From JACVRM01 sp963839815 (GTDB lineage Bacteria > Actinomycetota > Thermoleophilia > Gaiellales > Gaiellaceae): a DNA stretch of 64,000 bases. Below are positions 43,714-51,839 of the stretch, piece after piece; within the stretch, counting starts at the first letter, position 1; each line of letters opens with the position of its first letter. Where the stretch lies: contig CAWIWF010000008.1 in assembly GCA_963839815.1 (NCBI GenBank), forward strand, positions 62,001-126,000. The letters are read 5' to 3'. The notes under the pieces are model-generated. The model was not told the DNA's origin and did no database searches. It saw nothing but the letters and a program-made list of their open reading frames with translations. The translations under genes and the position numbers were made by a program.

Positions 43714-44544
43714 GTGGCGCGCATCGGCGTCGCCGCCTCGGCGCCGCTCGGTGCCGACGTGCTCGAGCGGCTGTCCTCGACCCACGAGGTCGCCTGGCTG
43801 CTGACGCGCCCCGACCGGCCCCGCGGCCGCGGCCGCCGTGTCGGCGCCACGCCGGCGAAGCAGGTCGCGGAGCGTCTCGGCATCCCGGTGAGGCAGCCAG
43901 ACCGGCCCGGCCCGGAGCTCGACGTCGACGTGCCGGCCGTCGTGGTCGCGGCCTACGGGGCGCTGATCCCCGGGAGCCTGCTCGAGCGGGCACTCTGGCT
44001 GAACGTCCATCCCTCGCTACTGCCGCGCTGGCGCGGCGCCGCGCCGGTCGAGCGGGCGCTGATGGCCGGTGACGCCGAGACGGGCGTCACCATCCACCGG
44101 ACGACAGAGGAGCTCGACGCGGGCCCGATCGCAGCCCAGGAGGCGTTCACGATCGGCCCTGACGACGACGCCGGGACGGTCTACGCGCGCGCCGGCGAGC
44201 TCGCCGCCCGCCTCCTCGACTCGGTGCTGCCCGAGCCGGCGTTCCGGCCGCAGCCCGAGCAGGGGGTCACCTACGCGGACAAGCTCACCGCCTCCGACCG
44301 CGAGCTCGATCTGACGCGCGCACCGAGCGAGCTCCTGAACCAGATCCGCGCGCTCTCGCCCCACGTCGGCGCCCGCGCGGTCGTCAGCGGCCGCCCGCTG
44401 ACGGTCTGGCGCGCCCGCGCGGCCGGCCAGGGGGCGGAGGGGCTCCTGCTCGACGGTCTGGAGCTGCTCGAGGTGCAGCCGGAGGGACGCCGCCGCATGT
44501 CCGGCGCCGAGTACCTGCGCGGCTACGCGCGCTCCGGCGCCTAG
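43714..44544 (+). CDS. fmt: methionyl-tRNA formyltransferase
   Basis: Formylates initiator Met-tRNA with 10-formyl-tetrahydrofolate; 276 aa, a little short for the family because of a compact C-terminal domain. Visible motifs: VAAYGALIPGSLLE, NVHPSLLPRWRGAAPVERAL (catalytic Asn-His), GVTIHRTTEELDAGPI and the YADKLTASDRELDL linker. The GTG start gives MARIGVAASAPLGADVLERL, the normal Rossmann opening. Lies between def and rsmB in one transcription unit. Confidence 0.95.
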   Translation: MARIGVAASAPLGADVLERLSSTHEVAWLLTRPDRPRGRGRRVGATPAKQVAERLGIPVRQPDRPGPELDVDVPAVVVAAYGALIPGSLLERALWLNVHPSLLPRWRGAAPVERALMAGDAETGVTIHRTTEELDAGPIAAQEAFTIGPDDDAGTVYARAGELAARLLDSVLPEPAFRPQPEQGVTYADKLTASDRELDLTRAPSELLNQIRALSPHVGARAVVSGRPLTVWRARAAGQGAEGLLLDGLELLEVQPEGRRRMSGAEYLRGYARSGA

Positions 44545-44590
44545 CTCCGAGCGTGGGCGGCGGCTCGAACCCCCCAACGCAGGTGCCGCA

Positions 44591-45859
44591 GTGAGCGGCG
44601 CTGCGAAGGCCGGAGCGATCACGCCGGCCCGGCGGGCTGCCTTCTCGGTCGTCCGCCGCGTCTTCGAGGACGGCGCCTACGCCGACCGCGCGTTCGCCGG
44701 CGCCGCGGAAGGGCTCGACCGGCGCGAGCGCGCCTTCGCGCAGCAGCTCGCCTACGGCACGGTGCAGCGGGCCCGGACGCTCGACCATGCGATCGAGTCG
44801 CTCGGCAGGCGGCCGGTGCGCAAGCTCGATCCGCCCGTGCTGGCCGCGCTCCGGCTCGGGGCCTACCAGGTCGTCTATCTGGCCGGCGTCCCTGCCCACG
44901 CCGCCGCGAGTGAGTCGGTGGAGCTCGTGCGGGCCGCGGGGCTGGAGCGGGCGGTCGCCTTCACGAACGCGGTCATGCGCCGGCTGGCGGAGCGCGCGCG
45001 CGGCTTCGTGGCGAGCCTGACGGAGAGGACGCCCGGCGAGGCGGCGCTCCGCCACTCATACCCGGACTGGATCGCCGAGACGTTCTGGCGCGACTGGGGG
45101 CGTGACGATGCGCTCGCGCTGATGACGAGCCAGAACGAGCAGCCGGAGACGGTCGTCCGGCTCAACCGCCGGCGGCCCGAGTCGGCGCAGGTCGCGGGAC
45201 GCCCGGACGACGAGCTCCCGGACGCCCTGCACCTCGAGCGCGCCGACCCGGTCGCGATCGAGCGCGGCCTCGCCTGGCCGCAGAGCCGCGGGTCGCAGCT
45301 TGCCGGGCTCGCCGTGGGCGCCCGCGAGGGAGAGCGGACGCTCGACCTCTGCGCCGCTCCGGGAGGGAAGGCCACGCAGCTCGCAGGCGAGGTCGTCGCG
45401 GTCGAGAAGCACGAGGGTCGGGCGAGCGAGCTGCGTGCCAACGCGCGGCGGCTCGGCGCCGGCAACGTCACGGTCGTCCAGGCCGACGGGCTGCACCTAC
45501 CGGACGACCTGCGCGGCTTCGACCGGGCGCTCGTCGATGCGCCCTGCTCGGGCCTCGGCGTGCTGGCCGCGCGCCCCGACCTGCGCTGGCGGGCGCGGCC
45601 GCTGCCGGAGCTCCAGCTCTCGCTCCTGCGCGCCGCGGCCGACCGCGTTCGCCCCGGCGGCACCGTCACCTACGCGGTCTGCACGCTGAACGCCGACGAG
45701 AACGAGGCGGTGGTCGACGCCGCCGGCCTCGAGCCGGACTCCGCCCTCGGCGCCGAGTGGCCCCGGTTCCGGCACCCGCGCCGCCCCGAGTTCCTGCTCA
45801 CCCTGCCGCACGTCCACCGCACCTCCGGCTTCTTCGTCGCCCGGCTGCTCGTCCGCTGA
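44591..45859 (+). CDS. rsmB: 16S rRNA (cytosine-C5)-methyltransferase
   Basis: Sun/RsmB-type enzyme methylating C967-equivalent of 16S rRNA; 422 aa. The N-terminal NusB-like RNA-binding domain (RRAAFSVVRRVFEDGAYAD...LAYGTVQRARTLDHAI) leads to the SAM-binding domain: LDLCAAPGGKATQLAG, DAPCSGLGVLAARPDLRW (catalytic Cys in PCS) and YAVCTLNADENEAVV (second Cys). The GTG start fits. It ends 4 bp before rpe. Confidence 0.95.
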   Translation: MSGAAKAGAITPARRAAFSVVRRVFEDGAYADRAFAGAAEGLDRRERAFAQQLAYGTVQRARTLDHAIESLGRRPVRKLDPPVLAALRLGAYQVVYLAGVPAHAAASESVELVRAAGLERAVAFTNAVMRRLAERARGFVASLTERTPGEAALRHSYPDWIAETFWRDWGRDDALALMTSQNEQPETVVRLNRRRPESAQVAGRPDDELPDALHLERADPVAIERGLAWPQSRGSQLAGLAVGAREGERTLDLCAAPGGKATQLAGEVVAVEKHEGRASELRANARRLGAGNVTVVQADGLHLPDDLRGFDRALVDAPCSGLGVLAARPDLRWRARPLPELQLSLLRAAADRVRPGGTVTYAVCTLNADENEAVVDAAGLEPDSALGAEWPRFRHPRRPEFLLTLPHVHRTSGFFVARLLVR

Positions 45860-45863
45860 GAAG

Positions 45864-46559
45864 ATGCGCCGCGTGGCCGGCTGGGCGGATTGGGTGCGGG
45901 ACGGCGTCGAGGTCGAGCCGTCGCTCTACGCCGCCGACTTCGCGCGGCTCGGCGAGGCGGTCGAGCGCATGCTGGAGGCCGGCGTTCGTGTCTTCCACTT
46001 CGATGTCGGCGACGGGCACTTCGTCGAGCCGATCACCGTCGGCCCGATCGTCCTGGAGGCGATTGCCCCGCTCGTGCACGAGGGCGGCGGCGTGCTCGAC
46101 TGCCACCTGATGGTCGACAACCCCGAACGCCACATCCCGCAGATCGCGGCCGCGGGGGGTGACAGCGTCACCGTGCACGTCGAGCTGGGCCGGACGGCCG
46201 GGCTGATCGCGCTCGCCCGCGAGCACGGGCTCGGCGCGGGCGTCGTCTTCAACCCGGGCACTGCCGTCGCCGATGCGGCGCGCGCTGCCGAGGGCGCGGA
46301 TCTCGTGCTCTGCATGTCGATTTGGCCCGGCTATTCCGGCCAGGCGTTCATGCCCGAGGCGCTGCCGCGGATCCAGGAGCTGCGCGGGCTGCTGCCGCCC
46401 GAGGTGCACGTGCAGGTGGACGGCGGCGTCGGGACGGCGAACGCCGCCGAGCTGCGTGCGGCAGGCGCGAATCTGCTCGTGGCGGGCTCGGCGATCTTCG
46501 GCGCCGCCGACCCTGCGGGCGCGTACCGGGAGCTGCGCGGGCTCGCCGGCACGGCGTGA
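45864..46559 (+). CDS. rpe: ribulose-phosphate 3-epimerase
   Basis: Interconverts ribulose-5-phosphate and xylulose-5-phosphate, providing the ribulose-5-phosphate used by RibB downstream; 231 aa TIM barrel. Catalytic and metal residues appear in FHFDVGDGHFVEPITVGP, LDCHLMVDNPERH, NPGTAV and VQVDGGVGTANAAELRAAGA. A 15-residue N-terminal extension precedes the usual VEPSLYAADFARLGE. Its TGA overlaps the GTG of ribD by 4 bp, as in many riboflavin operons. Confidence 0.95.
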   Translation: MRRVAGWADWVRDGVEVEPSLYAADFARLGEAVERMLEAGVRVFHFDVGDGHFVEPITVGPIVLEAIAPLVHEGGGVLDCHLMVDNPERHIPQIAAAGGDSVTVHVELGRTAGLIALAREHGLGAGVVFNPGTAVADAARAAEGADLVLCMSIWPGYSGQAFMPEALPRIQELRGLLPPEVHVQVDGGVGTANAAELRAAGANLLVAGSAIFGAADPAGAYRELRGLAGTA

Positions 46560-47524
46560 GCATGGGCGACGATGCCCTGCTCGACCGGGCGCTCGAGCTC
46601 GCCGAGCGCGGCCGCGGCACGACGCATCCGAACCCGGTCGTCGGCGCCGTTCTCGTTCGTCACGGCCAGGTCGTGGGCGAGGGGTGGCACGAGCGGGCAG
46701 GCGGCCCGCACGCCGAGCTCGTCGCACTCGAAGCAGCCGGGGACGACGCGCGAGGCGCCACGCTCTACGTCACGCTCGAGCCCTGCGCTCACCACGGCCG
46801 AACGCCTCCCTGCGTGGACGCGGTCATCGCAGCGGGTGTCGCGCGCGTGGTCGCCGGCGCGGCCGACCCGGATCCCCGCACAGGTGGACGGAGCCTGGAG
46901 CGCCTGCGCCGGGAGGGTGTCGAGGTCGAGCTGGCCGAGGGCGACCAGGGCCGCCGCGCCCGGGTGCAGAACGAGGCATGGCGCACCTGGGTGGCGGAAG
47001 GGCGGCCGTTCGTGACGCTCAAGGCTGCCCTGACGCTCGACGGCCGCGTGACGCTGCCGGGCAGGCGCTGGCTGTCCGGCGAGGTGAGCCGCCGCCACGT
47101 CCACGAACTGCGCGCCGAGAGCGATGCAGTCGCGGTCGGCATGGGGACTGTGCGGGCCGACCGCCCCCGGCTCGATGCCCGCGACGTGCCGGTACGCACG
47201 CAGCCGCGCCGGCTCGTCTTCGGCCAGGGGCCGCTACCGCAGGGGCTCGAGCTCGAGCTGCGCGCCGGCCCGCTGCCCGAGGAGCTGCAGGCCCTCGCAG
47301 CCGAGGGCGTCCAGTCGCTGCTGCTGGAAGGTGGGCCGACCCTCGCCGCCTCTTTCCTCGAGGCCGGCCTGGTCGACAAGCTGCTCCTCTACCTGACACC
47401 CACGCTGGCCGGCGAGGGCCGGCTGCTGCTCGAGCGCCCCGTGGGGCAGATCACCGTCTACGGTTTGAGCGGACGTCCGAGCGGAGACGACGTCCTTCTC
47501 ACTGCGTATGTCCACGAGCCCTGA
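46556..47524 (+). CDS. ribD: bifunctional diaminohydroxyphosphoribosylaminopyrimidine deaminase / reductase
   Basis: Second and third steps of riboflavin synthesis; 322 aa. The N-terminal deaminase domain has the zinc site GPHAELVAL (HAE) and EPCAHHGRTPPCVDAVI. The C-terminal reductase has VTLKAALTLDGRV, VAVGMGTVRADRPRL and SLLLEGGPTLAASFLEAGLV. The GTG at 46556 overlaps rpe by 4 bp; the ATG at 46562 is an alternative. Its end overlaps an 83-aa gene by 17 bp. Confidence 0.95.
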   Translation: MSMGDDALLDRALELAERGRGTTHPNPVVGAVLVRHGQVVGEGWHERAGGPHAELVALEAAGDDARGATLYVTLEPCAHHGRTPPCVDAVIAAGVARVVAGAADPDPRTGGRSLERLRREGVEVELAEGDQGRRARVQNEAWRTWVAEGRPFVTLKAALTLDGRVTLPGRRWLSGEVSRRHVHELRAESDAVAVGMGTVRADRPRLDARDVPVRTQPRRLVFGQGPLPQGLELELRAGPLPEELQALAAEGVQSLLLEGGPTLAASFLEAGLVDKLLLYLTPTLAGEGRLLLERPVGQITVYGLSGRPSGDDVLLTAYVHEP

Positions 47525-47759
47525 CCTCTCACGCCGCGCCGCCGACGAGCTCGTCAGCGTGCTCTCGCAGTGGCTCGCCGGCCATGTGCGAGACGATGCG
47601 CTCGCGGCCGAGCTCGAGCGTGCCGACGCGGAGTCGCTCGGCAGCGACCAGGCCGGGCTGGTGGCGGAGCTCCTCGCCGAGCTGCGCGACCCTGCCGGGC
47701 ACCCCGGCGAGCGCAACATGCTCGCGCGGGAGACGATTCAGGCGCTGTTCGAGCTCTAG
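47508..47759 (+). CDS. small helical hypothetical protein, 83 aa
   Basis: Unrecognised soluble protein, acidic and almost entirely helix-forming (RAADELVSVLSQWLAGHV, AGLVAELLAELRDPAG, RETIQALFEL). It starts inside ribD, so it is translationally coupled to riboflavin genes, but nothing links it to that pathway. Its TAG stop shares CTAG with the stop of the convergent DUF2254 gene. Confidence 0.65.
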   Translation: MSTSPDLSRRAADELVSVLSQWLAGHVRDDALAAELERADAESLGSDQAGLVAELLAELRDPAGHPGERNMLARETIQALFEL

Positions 47760-49093
47760 CGCCCGTCGGGCGTGCCTGCTACGCCCGGGCCGAGCAGGCG
47801 CTCGACGTCGAGCTGAAGCTGCTGCACGGCCTGCCGGTCGTGCTCGTTCTTCGCCTCGTCCGCCGCCTGGCGACCGACGATGCGGGCGGCCTCGACGGCC
47901 GTCTGGGCCCGGTCGGGGCTCCCGGCGCCGAGGGCCGTCGAGGCGATCCCGTGCAGCGCCTCGAGGACGGCACCGGCCACCCGTGGGTCACCTGCGGCAT
48001 AGCGGCCGATCTCGAGCAGGTAGTCGACGAAGTCGCCGAACTCGGGATGGCTCGCGTACAGCTCGAATGCGTCCCCCGGCACTCGGCGCATCGGTGCCGG
48101 GAAGGACCGCCCGGCGAGCTGAACGAGGATCGAGCGGATGTAGCCGACGCACGTCGTCGCGGTCGTCGGGTCGTTGATCCCCGGCGACAGCGCCTTGACC
48201 GCCGTATCGGCGAGCTGCCGGAGGCCAAACCCGATGTCCTGGTCGAGATCCCGCTCGGCGGTAATGGAGACCGCAGCCCGGAGCGGGGCCTCGACTCGCT
48301 CGGCAGCCGCCGCGGGCCAGACTTCCGCGAGCGGGCGATCGAGCGGCGCAAAGTTCCCCGGCCGGGCGAGCAGCGCCAGGCGAGCGGGCGGCTCGTTTTC
48401 CAGGGCGCCGACGATGGCGTCCAGGTCGACGTGCAGCACGTAGCCGGGCCGGCGCGGGAACACGCGACCCGGCGCCTCTGCACGCCAGCTGTCGAGCATG
48501 TCCTCGTCGCGCGCAGGCTCGCCGTAGGGCTCCGGGTAGAGGACCTCGAGGCGGCGGAGCGTCTTGTCCGCGATGTCGGCGGTCACGTGCGAGACCTGGA
48601 TCAGCTGCGAGATGTGGTGGATGAAGACGATCAGCAGGACGACCGCGGCGATGCCGAAGGCCGACGCGACCGTGATGCTGAGCCGGGGCACGAAGCCGCC
48701 GCCCTCCGCTGCGCTCCCGACCGCTCGGAGCAGGATCACCGAGTAGACGAAGATGCCGACGTAGGTGCCCACCGTCAGCTGGGTCAGGCGGTCGCCGAAG
48801 AACGTGCGCAGGATCCTTGGGCTGAACTGGCTCGAGGCCAGCTGAAGGACGACGACGGTGATCGAGAGCGTGAGCCCGGCCACCGTGATCAGGGAGCCGG
48901 CCAGCACCGACAGCACGGTCCGCGCCGCGGGCGCGTCGCCCTTGAAGACGAAGCTGTCGCTTGCGAGCTGCAGCTCCTCATCGAGCTCGACGAGGATGAA
49001 GGCGAGGGCGCCGAAGCCGACGACCATCAGGGCGGGGATGAACCAGAGCCCGCCGATCAGGCTCAGCCAGAGGGCTCGAAGGCGGCCGATCAC
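47756..49093 (-). CDS. DUF2254 membrane protein
   Basis: Predicted membrane protein of 445 aa of unknown function. Four hydrophobic segments fall in the first 200 residues (LWLSLIGGLWFIPALMVVGF, then AGSLITVAGLTLSITVVVLQ, YVGIFVYSVILLRAV and FGIAAVVLLIVFIHHISQLI), and the QLASSQFSPRILRTFFGD motif between the second and third is typical of DUF2254. A long cytoplasmic C-terminal part follows. The GTG at 49093 (VIGRLRALW) is chosen as the start; the frame is open further upstream, but that sequence is Pro/Ser-rich and not family-like. It lies after the sigma/partner pair on the same strand. Confidence 0.85.
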   Translation of the reverse strand: MIGRLRALWLSLIGGLWFIPALMVVGFGALAFILVELDEELQLASDSFVFKGDAPAARTVLSVLAGSLITVAGLTLSITVVVLQLASSQFSPRILRTFFGDRLTQLTVGTYVGIFVYSVILLRAVGSAAEGGGFVPRLSITVASAFGIAAVVLLIVFIHHISQLIQVSHVTADIADKTLRRLEVLYPEPYGEPARDEDMLDSWRAEAPGRVFPRRPGYVLHVDLDAIVGALENEPPARLALLARPGNFAPLDRPLAEVWPAAAAERVEAPLRAAVSITAERDLDQDIGFGLRQLADTAVKALSPGINDPTTATTCVGYIRSILVQLAGRSFPAPMRRVPGDAFELYASHPEFGDFVDYLLEIGRYAAGDPRVAGAVLEALHGIASTALGAGSPDRAQTAVEAARIVGRQAADEAKNEHDRQAVQQLQLDVERLLGPGVAGTPDGR

Positions 49094-49195
49094 CAGGCCA
49101 TCATGGCTGCTCGGCCTCCCGCTCGCGGCGCGGCACCCCGCGGGCGGCACAGCCCGACTCTCGGCCGGGGCCGCGCCGCCCGCCGGCGGATGCGT

Positions 49196-50149
49196 TCAGC
49201 GCTTGGGCTGCTCGCCCGGCGACCCGACCACTCCCTGGTCGAGGTAGAGGGCGTACCCGAGCCGTGTGCCGGCCGGGTACCTGCCGCCGGTCGAGATCTG
49301 CTCCTCCGCGAGCAGCACCGACGTGTCCGGATCGAAGACGAGCATGTGCCGCAGCTCGTCCTGCTCCGTCGTGTAGGCGACCGCCAGGCCCGGCCGGCCG
49401 GCCGGATCGGTCACCTCGCCGACGAGCTCGACCCCGGGGAGCCGGGCCGCGACCTCGTACAGCGCGGCGCGCTGGGAGGCGCTGGCGTTCGTCTCGCGCA
49501 GGGCGTCGCCGACGAGGGTGAACATCTGCGCGTGCGTCCCCTCGCTGTGGCCGCGTGCCTCGTTCTCGAGCCGCTCGTAGAGCTGGTCGGCGTCGGCGGG
49601 GAGGGCGAGCGGCTGAGCGGCCGCCAGGGTCGTGGTGCGCGCCGGCTCGGCCAGGCTCGGCCGCCCTGCCTCGATCCACGCGCGGCGATCGCGCTCGGAG
49701 AGGAAGCGGGGCGTGCCGGAGCGCTCCACGAGCCGTCCGCCCTTGGCGCCGAGCCACGTCTCGCGTACCCGCGGCACGAGCACGGTGAACGACAGGTCGG
49801 GCCGGAGCACCCAGGTCGAGGTGTAGGCGGTCTCCGAGCGCGTGTAGACGAACTCGCCCGGGCCGGCCGTCGGCACGTCGCGCGCCCGGGCGACCGCAGC
49901 CGCCTGGCGGAGGACGGGTGCCGCCGACGCGGTCTCGTCGCCGCCGCCGATCACGCCGGCGCCGGCGACGACAACGAGCGACGCGGCCAGCACGGCGGCG
50001 GGAGCGAGCACGCGCAGGCGGCGCGCCCCCGCCCGCTGCGGTGAGCGGCGCGCGCGGCCGAGCAGCCGTCCGCGAGCCTCGGCGCGCGCCCAGTCGTCGG
50101 GCGCCACCGGGTCGAGGGCGAGCGAGCGAAGGAGCTCGAGGTCAGACAT
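49196..50149 (-). CDS. membrane-anchored partner of ECF sigma factor, CU044_5270-like
   Basis: Protein of 317 aa with a roughly 50-residue cytoplasmic start, one transmembrane helix (VLAPAAVLAASLVVVAGAGV) and a large extracytoplasmic domain. The outer part shows the CU044_5270 family pattern seen in genes beside actinobacterial sigma factors: FVYTRSETAYTSTWVLRPDL, RETWLGAKGGRLVERSGTPR, LYEVAARLPGVELVG and GLAVAYTTEQDELRHMLVFD. The start overlaps the sigma gene by 8 bp. An anti-sigma or sensor role is inferred from position and topology. Confidence 0.8.
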   Translation of the reverse strand: MSDLELLRSLALDPVAPDDWARAEARGRLLGRARRSPQRAGARRLRVLAPAAVLAASLVVVAGAGVIGGGDETASAAPVLRQAAAVARARDVPTAGPGEFVYTRSETAYTSTWVLRPDLSFTVLVPRVRETWLGAKGGRLVERSGTPRFLSERDRRAWIEAGRPSLAEPARTTTLAAAQPLALPADADQLYERLENEARGHSEGTHAQMFTLVGDALRETNASASQRAALYEVAARLPGVELVGEVTDPAGRPGLAVAYTTEQDELRHMLVFDPDTSVLLAEEQISTGGRYPAGTRLGYALYLDQGVVGSPGEQPKR

Positions 50150-50741
50150 GGGAGACCTCCTCGGAGATCGCAGCTGGAGTGGATGCCGTCGGGTCGAGGA
50201 CACGGCGGAGCCGGCCGCGCGCACGCGAGATGCGCGAGCGGACGGTTCCGACCGGGATGTCGAGCGCGCGGCTGATCTCCTCGTAGGAGAGGTCGCCCCA
50301 CGCGTAGAGCAGCAGCGCCTCGCGCTCGGCGCGGCGCAGGCTTCGCAGGGCCGCCACCGTCTCATCGGCGAGTGCGCGCGAGACGGGTGCCGCTGCGTCC
50401 CCGACCGTCACGCTGCGCGCGTACGCCGTCAGCCGGCGCCGCTCGGATCGCCAGTGGCGGCGGAGCAGGTTGGTGGCGATGCCGAACAGCCAGGGTCGGG
50501 CGTCGAGCTGCCCGACGTCGAATCGCGCGCGCCGGTCGAACGCACGCAGGAACGTCTCCGACGCAACCTCGTCCGCCGCCGAGCTGCCGACCCGCCGCTG
50601 GGCATAGCGGTGAACGGCGTCGTAGTGGCGGTCGAAGAGGGCGGCGAAGCGGGGTGGATCGGTGAGGGAGGCGGCGACGACGTCGGCATCCGTGACGGAC
50701 GACGCCGGTGCCGCGGCCTCCGCTGTCTGAAGGTGTGCCAT
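50142..50741 (-). CDS. ECF-family RNA polymerase sigma factor
   Basis: Alternative sigma factor of 199 aa, the second ECF factor in this window. Region 2 is visible around residues 28-95 (RFAALFDRHYDAVHRYAQRR, DEVASETFLRAFDRR, RPWLFGIATNLLRRHWRSE), and the region 4 helix-turn-helix near residues 140-180 (LYAWGDLSYEEISRALDIPV, then GTVRSRISRARGRLRRVL). The ATG at 50741 gives a normal short leader. Its 3' end overlaps the downstream partner gene, so the two are coupled. The upstream gap is filled by repeats. Confidence 0.92.
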   Translation of the reverse strand: MAHLQTAEAAAPASSVTDADVVAASLTDPPRFAALFDRHYDAVHRYAQRRVGSSAADEVASETFLRAFDRRARFDVGQLDARPWLFGIATNLLRRHWRSERRRLTAYARSVTVGDAAAPVSRALADETVAALRSLRRAEREALLLYAWGDLSYEEISRALDIPVGTVRSRISRARGRLRRVLDPTASTPAAISEEVSHV

Positions 50742-50794
50742 GCCCACTGTTGCCCGCTCGCCGCGGCTCGGTTCCCGCCCGACCTGCTCCCGGG

Positions 50795-51000
50795 GGCCAC
50801 CACTCCTCCTCCCCGGCAGCGAGCCTATCCCGGGGCGGCGCACGCGTGTGTGACGGGCACGTGCCGAAGCAGTGCGGGCTGCCGCCTGGCTCGGTGCACG
50901 TCGGCGCCAGGGGGGCCACCGCTCCTCCTCCCCTGCGTCGAGCCTACGTCGGCCGGGCGCACGCAGGGGAGACGGGACCGTGCAGAGAGCGTGACGGTCG
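50795..51000 (+). repeat. two tandem copies of dispersed repeat family C
   Basis: The string GGGGGCCACCnCTCCTCCTC occurs at about 50795 and 50918. It is followed each time by a GAGCCTA...CGCAC section and, in the first copy, GCACGCGTGTGTGACGGGCA. They occupy the 407-bp gap between the divergent sigma gene and ribE. I see no gene in the gap and no FMN-riboswitch-like structure. Confidence 0.6.
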
Positions 51001-51148
51001 GTGCAGGGTCGCCTGCTCGCCCGTCCGCCCAGACCGCGGCGCGAGTGCTCCCACCTGGACTCCCCGGACGGCCCGGTCGCCCCCACGGGCCCGGCGGCAA
51101 GGCCGGGTGCAGGCCCCCGGGTCGGAGGGCGGCGTTAGCCTTCCTGCC

Positions 51149-51760
51149 ATGTTCACGGGCATCGTGCGCGAGGTGGCCACGGTCGCCGCCGTCGAGGGCG
51201 GGGAGGGGGGGCGCACGCTCGTCGTCGACGCCCCCGGCGCCGCGGGCCTGAGCGTGGTCGGGGACTCGGTCGCGCTCGACGGGTGCTGCCTGACCGTGAC
51301 GGTGGTCGACGGAGCCCTGCTCACGTTCCATGCCGTCGCGGAGACGCTGGCTCGGACGACGATCGGTGCGCTCGTCCAGGGCGACACCGTCAACGTCGAG
51401 CCGGCTCTGCGAGCGGGGGAGCCGCTCGGCGGCCACTACGTCCAGGGCCACGTGGACGGGGTCGGCCGCATCTGCAGCGTCGAGCCGGAGGGGGAAGGCA
51501 CCCGCGTCTGGATCGAGGCGGGGCCCGAGCTGCTGCGGCTCTGCGTCGAGAAGGGATCGGTGACCGTCGACGGCGTCTCGCTGACGGTGGCCGAGCTCGA
51601 CGGCGGCGCGTTCGCGGTCGCGCTCGTGCCGCACACGCTCGCGAGCACGACCCTCGGAGCCGCCGCTCCGGGCGCGGCGGTCAACCTCGAGGCCGATGTG
51701 ATCGCAAAGTATGTCGCGCGTCTGCTCGACGCACGGCCGGCCGAGGCGCCCCGCGCGTGA
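51149..51760 (+). CDS. ribE: riboflavin synthase, alpha subunit type
   Basis: Dismutates two molecules of 6,7-dimethyl-8-ribityllumazine to riboflavin; 203 aa with two homologous beta-barrel halves. MFTGIVREVATV at the N-terminus is diagnostic, followed by VGDSVALDGCCLTV, LGGHYVQGHVDGVG, EKGSVTVDGVSLTV and LEADVIAKYVARLL. The ATG follows TAGCCT by 7 nt. It starts the ribE-ribBA-ribH run; ribD lies 3.6 kb upstream, separated by reverse-strand genes. Confidence 0.96.
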   Translation: MFTGIVREVATVAAVEGGEGGRTLVVDAPGAAGLSVVGDSVALDGCCLTVTVVDGALLTFHAVAETLARTTIGALVQGDTVNVEPALRAGEPLGGHYVQGHVDGVGRICSVEPEGEGTRVWIEAGPELLRLCVEKGSVTVDGVSLTVAELDGGAFAVALVPHTLASTTLGAAAPGAAVNLEADVIAKYVARLLDARPAEAPRA

Positions 51761-51839
51761 ACGTGCGCCGGCCCCGCTGCAACGCCTGCCGGGGCGGCGC
51801 GACGGAACTTCCGTCCATGCCGTCGTTACGATCCTCGGA

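Noticed and set aside
44545..44590. tRNA-like T-arm (GGGTTCGAGCC on the reverse strand) between fmt and rsmB
   Set aside because: Only 46 bp are available and no acceptor, D or anticodon stems can be formed.
47570..50044. 824-codon forward frame over the DUF2254 and sigma-partner genes
   Set aside because: Antisense shadow of two well-supported reverse-strand genes.
50742..51148. FMN riboswitch upstream of ribE
   Set aside because: The conserved RFN sequence blocks are not visible; the region is repeat family C and a short promoter-like hexamer.
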